Source of the DNA: Strigamia acuminata
Lineage: Eukaryota; Arthropoda; Chilopoda; Geophilomorpha; Linotaeniidae
Direction: 5' to 3'
DNA length: 64,000 bases
NCBI GenBank assembly: GCA_949358305.1
Contig: OX442314.1
Span: 11,339,060 to 11,403,059, forward strand
Shown: piece by piece, positions 1-10,104 of the stretch
Position numbering within the stretch: the stretch's first letter is position 1
Layout: each line of letters starts with the position of its first letter
Made by a program: the position numbers and the translations under genes
The notes under the pieces: generated by a model
Seen by the model: the letters and a program-made list of their open reading frames with translations, nothing else
Database searches by the model: none
Told to the model about the DNA's origin: nothing

Positions 1-3000
1 CCCGTGAGATCATTGGGCGTGAAGGCGAAGTAGTGACGGCGTGGATGAACTTGCAGAAGAAGTGCGATGCTCGCCGATTCAAGCTGGCCGACACCGGCGA
101 TCTTTGTAAATTCTTCAACATGGTGCGTACGCTCATGTTGTGGATGGACGATATTATTCGTCAGATGAATACCAGTGAAAAACCCAGGTGACATTTATTT
201 AAAATTAAATTTTAAGTTTTTTTTTTTAATATTTATATTTTTTTGTGTTTTGTAGGGATGTGTCTGGAGTTGAGCTGCTGATGAACAACCATCAAAGTCT
301 TAAGGCCGAAATTGATGCCCGTGAAGACAACTTCACCGCCTGCTTCAATTTGGGCAAAGAACTCCTCGCTCGTAGCCATTATGCGAGCAACGAGGTCGGT
401 TTGAAGCGAAATATTATGAGTGTTCGAGTTGAAATAATTTTTTTTTTTACTTTTGTTGAATTTTTTTAGATCAAGGAGAAATTGTTGGTGCTGACCAACC
501 AACGCAATGGCATGCTGCACAGATGGGGCGAGAGATGGGAACATCTCCAACTTAGTAAATTGATATGCAATTAATACATCTAGGGTTGCCAAGCGTCCCC
601 AAAATTACATTCTGGGTAGAAATTGAAATAATTTGCATTTTTTGACCGAAAAATTGAAATAATTTGCATTTTTGGATCAAAAAATTAAAATAATTTGCAT
701 TTTTGGACCAAAAAATTGAAATACTAAGTTCAATTTACAATGCTGAATCTTTTCTTGGCAATCCTTATAATGAAACCCTTGAGAAAACGTTGCTAATTTC
801 ACTTTGTTGCGTAGTTCTCGAAGTTTACCAGTTCGCCCGCGACGCAGCAGTTGCCGAGGCCTGGCTGGTGGCGCAGGAACCATATCTGCTAAGTCAAGAA
901 CTTGGAGTAAATTTAAAAATATAATAATAATAATTTCTTGATTTTTAACTTTAATTCTTGCCATTTAATTAGCATACGATCGATGAGGTTGAAAATCTCA
1001 TCAAAAAACACGAAGCTTTCGAAAAATCAGCGACAGCGCAGGAAGAACGATTTGCTGCTCTCGAACGATTAACAACGGTAACGAATTAATTAATCAAACT
1101 ATTTCAACTCCCTCTTCCATTTCTTCCTTTCTGTTTTTAATTTATTTTAATTATTTTTGGATTTATCGCTTAATTTTTTTCCAATTTGCGACTCAAGCTT
1201 GAGCTAAGGCTTCAAGAAGAACACGTTTTAGGTGCGGAAAGGATGCGCCACGCTGAGCCGTATCGTCCTTCGGCTTTCGTCGAAGAACCGGTGATTTGAT
1301 TGCATCCGAACGGAAACTAACCATTTGACAATTGTTTCTAGATTGAATAGGCCTAGACGATAACTGCATGTTTCCATGTCTCAGAGTGTTTTCACCAAAG
1401 ATTAATCAACTAACTGATGCTGGAATGATTCCAAACGATTGTTTATATCGATTTTTATCTTTTTTTTTAAATAGTACGAGTTGAAGGAGATGAGAAAACG
1501 TCAGGAAGAGGAGGAGGAGAGAGTGAGACGCGAAGAAGCGGCTAAAATCGCCAAAGCAACGCCCCCTGCATCGCCGGCGAAGAGTCCCACCGAGAGGTTT
1601 TGTTTCTATTGAAAAATGTCGGGGAGATTTATTTATTTTGTTTTAATTTAGGGAGCGCGAACCACGACCACCTTCCGGTCTGGCATTAAATGGGGATCGA
1701 GAACATGCGGAACAAGAAGGTAAAATGAAGTTCTCACGTGATTTTGTGAGATTTTTTTTTTTTAGGTTTTTTTTCGTGTGTTTTTAATTTTTCGGTGCCC
1801 ATTTTTGGTATTTGGTATTTGGGCGAGGTTTGAGGTTTATGGGTGATGGTAATTCACTTCTAACGTGGTTTAGCGGTTAATTTGAACTAAAAATGAGTGT
1901 TTGTTTTATTTAATGTCAAGTTGCATGATAATTTAATAATTTTTAATCCTGCTTGTTGCATGTTGCATGTTGTATTAGTTTTTTTTTCTTTTTTCCTTAA
2001 TTACACTTAGTTTTTACCCGTTCATCGTCACAAAGTGGTTCCGACTCACATGTTCAACTAAGAAAAGGTAACATTTGGTTTGGGACGTTGGGTTTTAGCG
2101 ATGATAATAATTTTGGTGACGGCGCTTTATTTATTTATTTATTTTTAAAAAAAAGAAAAAATGTTTGAAATTTTAATTGATTAAATAAATTCTACAGAGG
2201 ACGAACAACGAGGTCAACGACATGCTAAATCCGCACCTGGCAGTAAGTACTGTTCACTAAAAAACCAAAATGGTGACGTTAGAATAGTTTAATTTTTAAA
2301 TATTTAATAATTTGGGTGCGACTTTGCGCATTGCATTAAAAGCGTTAATTTTGAATTTCGTCGCTGGGGAATGAAAAGAATGGCGGTTATTTGTTTGTTG
2401 TGGGCGAATAAAAATGAATGCGCAATGTACGAATACTCTTGGACGGGGTAAACTTAACCTTCCTGGTTCCTACTAACAATTTTATCTATTTTATTTTTTA
2501 ATTAATCGATTTACTTTTGTTTTATAGTAATTCTTCATGTCATTAATTTTAAAAAAAATAATTCATTTCTACACAATTTTTACATTTTTTGTCACTTTGT
2601 TTTGTGATATTGTTCCTTTTTCTGCTTCTCTTTTCCTTTTTCGGCTTGGGATCAACTAATTTCTCTATGGTGAACAGTACTTTACGTTTTTTCTTGGTGT
2701 TTTGTCATTTTTAGCGAGATAATTTGGTGTAAATATCAGGGCCGGATTAATGGCGACCTTAAGGGGGTAACACAGAAAATGCAATTTTTTCAGTTCAAAA
2801 TGAATTTATTTCTTTTAAAAATGCATTTTTTTATGTGCGAAAGCATTTATTATTTGCTTGAAAATATTGTGAAGATGTCATAAATATTCAAAGCCGTAAT
2901 CCGGCCCTGGTGAATATGTAAAATGGTGAGTACATGTCGGTAGGTCGCTTTCCGGGTCGGTGATAGATATAAAATTGAAAAAAGCATGATAGAAGAAGGT

Positions 3001-4295
3001 GGGTAAATTCAATAGTCCTCCATTTGTGCGAATGATTCGTCTTGTAATGTTTTCTTTTGTGTTTAGTTTCTTTTGTAGGTTCCATCCACAACTTTTATTT
3101 ATGTTTCTATTGCACGTTTAAAACGAATAATTGTTTTTTCAATCACTTTCTCTGACTGTCCTGTGGATGGGACGTTTGTTTTGATCGTTTTTATCGTTGT
3201 GTTCGTGTTTTAACAAAAAAACAAACACCTCACTAAGTAGTAAGTAGTTATACACTTGGCTGAATGTGAAAAATCTGCTTGAAATCAGCCCCGGCAGCGG
3301 ACAAAGATCGCAAGAAATCCCGATCCCGATCCAAGTCCCCTTTCCGAAGTTTCCGTTGGCCTAAAAGGAAGTCGCAACAAGCGGAGGATGAGGAAGATTT
3401 TGCGGCTGCAGGTATTACAATTAACGGGCGGTGAATTGAATTGAATTAAAAGGGTTTAAGGTGATGAATTTCAGGTGACATTGTGCAAATATTTTTATTT
3501 AATTGTGGTATTTTTTTTTTGTTTTTTTTAATTTTTTAAATATTTTAATATTAATTTCTTTTTTAAAATATAGAACGACCCAGTCCAGGCGGTGGTGGGG
3601 ACGAAGAGGCAACTGAAGCGGTTTTCCATCGTAAACACGATTGGGAATCGCTAGACAAAAAAGCGACCCATCGGTAAATGATTTGAGGTGGTTATGCGAG
3701 TTGAAATTTAAAATTTTAATTTTTTTTTTTTTTTAGGTCTTGGGATAAATTGTATTGTGTATTGAAAGGAAATGCGCTATATTTTTATAAGGATCAAAAA
3801 CATTATAAACAAGTGAGTTAGGGTGGCGAATTTATTGATGAATGGAAATTTAAGGTTTTTTTTTTTTTAAATTAGGATCCCGAGAATTACATACGAAATG
3901 AGAGATTTGAGTTGGCCGGCGGTTCTGCCGAAGTGGCACCACACACAAAACGGAAATTCGTTTTTAGAATAAGGTAGAAAGGAGTTTTTGTTTGGTTTTT
4001 AAAAATTTATGTCGTTTTATTTGGTTTTAGACTATCAAATGGTGCGGAATTTTTGTTGGCAGCAAAGGATGACGTAAGAGATTAATTAATATTAATTATT
4101 TCCGTTTTAGAATTAATTTTTTTTTTTTTTTTGTAGGAGGAAATGAATTTGTGGGTACAGAAAGTTGCTTCTGCGTCTGGCGATGCCGAAGGATCAGCGG
4201 GACCGTCACGAGCACAAACACTTCCGGCCAAGGCGGATTCGGAAAAGAAGGAAGAGCATAAACGTCGAGGATTCTTTACACTGAAGAAGAAATAA
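1..4295 (+). CDS. beta-Spec: beta-spectrin, C-terminal part (5' end outside the window)
   Basis: Beta-spectrin cross-links actin under the plasma membrane as a heterotetramer with alpha-spectrin. Fifteen exons can be joined in frame (about 498 residues): 1-187, 256-394, 470-554, 815-906, 973-1077, 1475-1596, 1652-1719, 2011-2067, 2198-2242, 3289-3411, 3574-3673, 3737-3812, 3876-3973, 4031-4073, 4137-4295. The order is the last full spectrin repeats, then the partial repeat that pairs with alpha-spectrin ([18 protein letters not shown] through ALERLTT), a charged Ser/Pro/Arg-rich linker, and a PH domain (from [15 protein letters not shown] to [10 protein letters not shown]) that binds membrane phosphoinositides. 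The protein ends [10 protein letters not shown], a basic tail like that of other beta-spectrins. All introns are GT-AG and phases agree. The 5' end, with the calponin-homology domains and most repeats, lies to the left. Family identity is very secure; inclusion of 2011-2067 is likely but alternative. Confidence 0.95.
621..725 (+). repeat. 31-bp tandem repeat in a beta-spectrin intron
   Basis: About three and a half copies of a unit built on AATTGAAATAATTTGCATTT followed by TTGGACCAAAA. Unit starts at 621, 652, 683 and 714 give an exact 31-bp step, about three helical turns. It fills much of the intron 555-814. Confidence 0.85.
1198..1299 (+). other. candidate alternative exon of beta-spectrin
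   Basis: Between exons 973-1077 and 1475-1596 lies an open stretch after an AG acceptor at 1196-1197. It starts [10 protein letters not shown] and stays open to a TGA at 1297-1299. Its first residues fit directly after ALERLTT, as does the exon at 1475 ([10 protein letters not shown]). Used as a last exon it would end the protein before the linker and PH domain. Used as a cassette with the GT at 1291-1292 it would add 31 residues in frame (93 bp, phase 0 at both ends). Transcript data would be needed to choose. Confidence 0.55.
2011..2067 (+). other. small linker exon of beta-spectrin, probably a cassette
   Basis: This 57-bp open segment has an AG before it and GTAACA after it. It is phase 1 at both ends, so it can be skipped or included without changing frame. 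It encodes a Ser-rich stretch ([19 protein letters not shown]) in the variable linker before the PH domain, a region that often varies by splicing in this family. Confidence 0.6.
2737..2909. mobile_element. hAT-type MITE in a beta-spectrin intron
   Basis: A 173-bp element bounded by 13-bp terminal inverted repeats, CAGGGCCGGATTA on the left and TAATCCGGCCCTG on the right. It is flanked by an 8-bp target duplication with one difference (GTAAATAT at 2729-2736, GTGAATAT at 2910-2917). The 8-bp duplication and the CAGGG start are typical of hAT transposons. There is no coding capacity. Its interior resembles 21650-21790. Confidence 0.88.
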
Positions 4296-6787
4296 AAGAA
4301 GAGAAACATTTCGGCTTTGTTCATCATCACAATTGCTAACTAACTAAATTTTTTATTATGATTTTTTTTGTCCAATTTAATTGCAAGAATCGGAGGTTTT
4401 GCGAATCGATTCGTAAACGGCACGCATGGAGTTCGTTCTCCATATTTGACTTACCTTTCATTTAAAAAAAATTAATATTCTTGAAATTTCACTCGGGGGT
4501 TAAACAACGTGACTCCGCGGTCATTTTGGGGGCTAATTTGATGCCTAGTGTTAAAAAGTATAAATAATTTAAGTGTAAAATGTTAGATTTTGGGAAAATA
4601 AGCACAAAAAAAGAAAAAAATACATTGTAAAATGTCTTAATCTATGTCTTGTCTGGTTAATTTCTTCTCCCCGATCCCGTTAATTTGTTTAAAAATCCAC
4701 GTGTTTTGCTGGACATGTTTAAAATTTGAATGTTGTCTATTTAACGGCTTGATGCGAGTTTAACTTTATTGTAGTAAATGATTATTAAAAAAAAAATACA
4801 ATATTTCTATAAACGAAAAGAAGAAAATGTAAAATTTGAGTATATCAGTTTTTTTTTGTATTCATGTAGTTCTGTGTTATCATCCGGAGCGATTTTAAAA
4901 ATGGAAATTATTGTGGAAATACGAAGTGGAACGTTCTTAAAAAGCACTGCCACGCGCTGCCTGCCCTTTGGTTTGAGGAAGGCGGTTAATTTGTCCCCTG
5001 CCAGGCCCTTTTATGGTGTTAATAAGTCACTGCTTGTGATTTTTGTTTTTTGTTATTTTTGCTTTATATTTGGTTCACAAATCGCAGTGTGTATAGGAAA
5101 AAATTGATTTCTCGTTTAATCGAACCTGGCACTTACATTAAGACATTTCTATTGTGCAAAATAACAACCAGGACACATTTTTTTGTTATCTTTTTAATTT
5201 TTAACACTTAATAATATAAATATGTTAACATTCCCTAAACAGACAAAAATTCTAAATGTTAAAAAAAAAAAAAGTCAATTTTTTTGTTTAAATAAATAAA
5301 ATACTGGCGAATCCTGGCAGTCTATGCAAGGAAAGTTGAAATTTTCCTCGCATCACTGACCGAATATCGAGACGGATCTGTTTAAAATGTATCTGTAGCC
5401 TTTTTGCCTTAAATTAGTCGATTTAAATGTAAACGTGCCGGCATTATATTTAAATTCTGTCAGTGATCTCGAGGAATTTCTATCACATTTTAATGTCCTA
5501 TTCAGTCAAATTCAATCTAGAATTCTGTGGGCTCGGAGTTATTAAGTAATTCAATGGGAAAAGTAGTTGAAATATAATATAAAAATACAAATTATTTGTG
5601 CACATATTTAATACTAAACGAAAAGCTGTTGATTAATTGCATCTTTTTTTGATTATGTTACTTAGTGATGTAATTCGGATCATTTTGTTTTTAATTATTG
5701 TGTTTGTGTCCCTTTAGAGAAGAAGAAAAAAAAATGTCTTAACCACAATATTAAGAATAAATCGATCGTTTGCAATTAAAGGAATATAAAAATTATTAAA
5801 TACAAACCGAAAAAAAAATTGTTTTTCATGTATTTTAAGAGATTTGTTATTAATTATTATTATAGTTTTTAAAAACGTTGGATTGCATGCATTTCAAGAT
5901 TTTCTAGATTTTAGCGTTTTCAAATCCACTTTTTGTGGGCTTCGTTTCTCTTCCAAGTTTTTATTCAGTGGATGAATGAGATAAAATAGATATAAAACAG
6001 TTTTAACTCCAACAAATAATCACATTTTACGCGCCATTTTATATGTTATAAACAGCTTTTACACTTGTACGCTTTTTTTTATTCGTTGAGATTTTTTAGT
6101 ACCAAAAATCCACCACAGGTTTTTTTTCTTCTTTCTTTTTTGTTTAATTATTCGCCTGGGCAACTTAAAACGTAGTGAAAATGATTCTTGCATGTGTTCC
6201 AAGTTTTGTAGACTTGTTAAATTGTATAAGGTGCTTATTGAAGCCTGAATAAAATAAAATAAAATAAAAAGAATAATAAAAAAAAAAGAAACAAAGATAA
6301 ACTGGAAATGGCTCTCAATTTTTCAACCTTTCAGATTAAGATGTCTCTTCGAGGCGTGATGATGTGAAAAGTGAGAAGCTTATGCTTTATTGCAATAAAT
6401 AAATTACATACAGAAATGGACATTTTTTCTTTCTTTTTTTTTTCTTTGCAAATTTGTAAGGCATTTTTATTTAAATGTTTTATACTGGCACTAAATTAAA
6501 TTTTTACAATTCTCAAATGTGCTTATAATCTTTAATTTAGTGATAGTATGAAATTTGTGTGAGATATAACCATTATAAACTAATTTATTAGTTATTATTT
6601 TTTCTAGATCTTCGCTCTTTCGCTCCCCCGACACATATTATGGCCAAAACAAAACATTTGTTCGAGTAACGAGAAAATTAATAAAAGTTTTAACGCGATT
6701 TAGAATAAAAAGAATGGGATATTTTAAATTATAGAAATAACAAAAAGGAACTATACTAAAATAAAAATTGTAAAGGGAAATAAATAT
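4296..6787. other. region between the convergent beta-spectrin and CoREST stop codons
   Basis: AT-rich sequence that should hold both 3' UTRs. It has many T- and A-runs and several AATAAA-type hexamers on both strands, so the cleavage sites cannot be placed with confidence. An (AAAAT)n run follows at about 6247-6270. I see no coding sequence; the open frame at 4778-5107 is low-complexity and has no family likeness. Confidence 0.7.
6386..6391 (-). terminator. candidate CoREST poly(A) signal
   Basis: TTTATT on the plus strand reads AATAAA on the minus strand, about 400 bp downstream of the CoREST stop codon. Other hexamers exist in the region, so this is only the most plausible choice. Confidence 0.35.
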
Positions 6788-9700
6788 TCAAGAATTTCTG
6801 CTGGTTAGTTGAGGCGGCTGCGACTTGGGAGCCATGATGGGAACTGCGTTTGGTCGGATGAGTGGCGGCGGCTGCTGTTGCGGCGTTGTGCGAGTTATGG
6901 GTATTCTAAAAATAACAATTTGGGCGGTTAAAGTGGTCGTGTTTGTTTGTAGTTATGTAAATTAGTTCACCTCGCAGTCTGTTGTAAAGGTGGTGGTTTA
7001 CTGTTGATATTGGAGGTTTGGACCGGTTTGAGCAGAGGTGGCGGCGGAGCGGATGCACTCGATGATACCAGCACGGGTGGAGTTGGTGTGGTGCTGTTGG
7101 ATTTACTCGAATTGCTGTCCACTTCCATCTGCGATTAAAAATTCGGTCAGTAAGAGTAGAAAATGGCCGTTTTTACCACTAATGTGGAGATTTTATTGAG
7201 TAACTAAATTTCTGAAAACAATTCATTTGTAAGTCGAAAGTTTTCATGAAATAAATGTGAAATTTCATGAAAATGTTTGGAATGTCTTGAAAAAATGTGA
7301 AATTTCAAGAAAATTCGTGAAATTTCTTGAAAAAATTAGAAAATTCATTAAAATTTCGTGAAAAAATATGAAATTTCAAGAAAATTTTATGAAAAAATAT
7401 GAAATTTTAAAAAAATTTTATGAAAAAATATGAAATTTCAAAAGAATTTTATGAAAAAATATGAAATTTCAGGAAAATTTCATGAAAAAAATGAAATTTC
7501 AGGAAAATTTCATGAAAAAAATGAAATTTTAAGAAAATTTCATGAAAAAATAGAAAAATTTATAAAAGTTTCATGAAAAAATTTGAAACTTCATTGAAAT
7601 TTCAAGAAAAAAATTGAAACTTCATTGCAATCTCAAGAAAAAAATTGAAACTTCACTGAAATCTCAAGAAAAAAAATGAAATTTCACTAAAAAATTTCAA
7701 ATTTTTGCATAAAAATTCATTATAATCTAGTTTAAAACGAAATTTTCCAAATACTTTTTCCTCTTTATCTTCTTCTGGAATCGGTCCATTTTCCGCTTCA
7801 TACTCTTCCAAAACAGCATCCAAATTGTAACGTCGACGATAATTGACGAAAAAACTTCGGATATGTCCCTCCGTTTTATTCCCAATCACTTCAGCAATCG
7901 CCTTAAAATCCTTTCCATACTTCCTCACCCCTTGAACACCCAAAAGCAGTTCTTCATTCGTCCATCGCGCAACTATACGCGTATTACCCTAAAACAAAAA
8001 CAAAAAAAATTAAAACTCAAACAAAAACCCAACTTCCGACCTAATCCTCTCACTTCCGGTGGTCGAAAATCCTCAATTCCACCCGACGTTTTATGTTTCA
8101 ATGCACTTATTATTTGTTTGCTGTTTTGAACCTAATTAAACAAAAATGTCAACATTTCTTGCTACTTTTTAATCAATTCATCGCATTACTTGACGTTTTA
8201 ATGAGACAATTTCAGAATCCATGGCCTTTAAGATTGCATCCCCTTGTCCAGGAGGCCCCGTGGCAACCGTCAGTAAATCGTCATAACTTAGATACATGCC
8301 ACGAGGGGGTTTGCGTTTGCTTTTTATTGGGTTATATCGATGGTCGTGTTTCGATTCGATGTTTTTTGTCTGCCCTGATGCCGGCCTCGCCATCCCGGTG
8401 CGCCTGTACAAAAATGAAGTAAAAGATCAAAATAATGAAACGAGCATTCTTGTAATACGAAGAAACCAAATCCCAATTAAATTTACCCTAACCTCCAATA
8501 CTGATAGCAAATATTACATAGATTTCCTTTGGGAGTTGAATGAGTGTGTGAAACACTCAAGTTGCAATTGGAGCAGTTTGATTTAGTTCCTCCACTATTG
8601 TTTTCACTTTTCTGGAATTTAAATTTGTTATCAAAAAATTTAATATTATTTTTGTAAAATATTTTTTTTTTTTTTACATTTTCTCCTTTGCTGTCCTCGA
8701 AATCACTTTCACTATTCGAACCAACTTCAGATCCAACTTCACTAAAATTTCAATTTTTTTTAAAAAATATTTAATTTAATTTTGATTTTATTTACTTACC
8801 TCCCTTCCTCTCTTTGAGTGGCCAGTTTTCTCGCTTGACGGTCCATTAGACTTGTTCGTGAGCGAGTTTTTTTCCATGAGTAGTAATATTTAACTAAGCT
8901 AGCGATTGTTTTATCAGGTAACTGGAAATAAATAAATTTTAAAAATTTTAAATTTGGTTTTTTTTATTTTTATTTTATTGAGTTTTTACCATTTGTCGTA
9001 TACGATGAAAACTTTTCCCATGGAACTGAAAAGCTTGCTCAAATAGAACTTTGTCTTCAACTGACCAATCATCAGGAAAGGGGGTGAAGTTAGGCAAGTC
9101 AGCAATAGCTTTTTCTAAATCATGTTTGTGCCAAAATAGCATTCCAAGTGCCTGCAATAGGATTCAAATCAAAATTTTATAAATCTCAGCAATTAACAAT
9201 CCCGAAATCCAATTTAAAAAATAAAACATTAAATTTTTTTAAAAAATATATAAAAATCCAAATAATTACTTGTTCCGCATTATATCCAAACTTTTCCTTC
9301 GCAATAGTAACGAATTCATCCACTAAAAGAAAACAATTGAAATCCTAAATGTAAAGAAATGAAAATCAAAAATTCTCTTACACTTTGTTTCGGGTATCTC
9401 TCCACTTGGTAACCAAACCAACAACGCTCTTTCCGGACTATAATCGGCGTAATTCTCTGAAATCAAAACTAAAATAAATCAAAAAAATGAAAAAAATCCC
9501 CAAAACCAAAAGAAGTAATAATAATAATAATAATAAAAATAATAATTAAATCATTTTAAAAAATAAAAATATTAGTTGCCGCAAAGGGATCCCCGCGACC
9601 TCCGTACTTATTAGAATGTCTTCAAAAACCAAACGGATTTTGCCAAATTCCAATGGAAAACAACGAAAAAAACGCAAGTAAAAGCCAAGTTTAATCGAGA

Positions 9701-10104
9701 AATCAACCCAAAACACCCAAACCGACTTAAAACGAAAATAAAAAAGATTTTGGACGAAAAGATTGCAACATAAAAGATCCCAGCGAACACCATACAAAGC
9801 ACGGAACGGAACTTACCAGAATTAACCACTAACTCCGGAATCGCAGCTTGAAAATCCGCTCCAACTCGCATTCCGTTATCTGAAACGGACAATAATGTCT
9901 TTTCTTCCATTTTTTCACTTGCAAATGCTTGACTTTTTGTTATTTGCCAAAATTTAAATAAGAAAAAAGAACAGTGCATAATATACCATCTCGCTCGGAG
10001 TCGTCTGTGGCGCTTCCGTCGTCAGACAAATGGCCATTCGGACTGGTTACTCGAGATCGGCGCCCGTTTCGCGTCTCTTCGTGATTTTTCTCCGCTAAAA
10101 CCAT
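6788..10104 (-). CDS. CoREST: CoREST / REST corepressor (RCOR family)
   Basis: CoREST is the nuclear scaffold joining the histone demethylase LSD1 to HDAC1/2 and to nucleosomes. Thirteen coding exons, listed 5' to 3' on the minus strand: 10104-9987, 9879-9817, 9456-9382, 9322-9270, 9151-8990, 8921-8800, 8741-8678, 8611-8493, 8403-8190, 8131-8054, 7988-7755, 7128-6971, 6905-6788. They sum to 1,578 nt, an exact 525 codons plus TGA. Order: acidic N-terminus; ELM2 (about residues 41-110, [14 protein letters not shown]); SANT1 (about 131-180, [15 protein letters not shown]); a CXXC-CXXC insert (232-254); the LSD1-binding linker with [11 protein letters not shown] and a helix ([11 protein letters not shown]); SANT2 (about 362-412, [12 protein letters not shown]); and a Pro-rich tail. 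The ATG at 10102-10104 was chosen because residues upstream of it in the same frame look non-coding. The donor of exon 8611-8493 (GTTAGG) is weak but keeps frame. Confidence 0.95.
7215..7695. repeat. degenerate ~30-bp A/T-tract repeat in a CoREST intron
   Basis: Many copies of a unit near GAAATTTCAGGAAAATTTCA with TGAAAAAAAT fill most of intron 7129-7754. The unit is about 30 bp and an A- or T-tract recurs roughly every 10 bp. Copies drift in sequence, more so at both ends. Confidence 0.85.
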
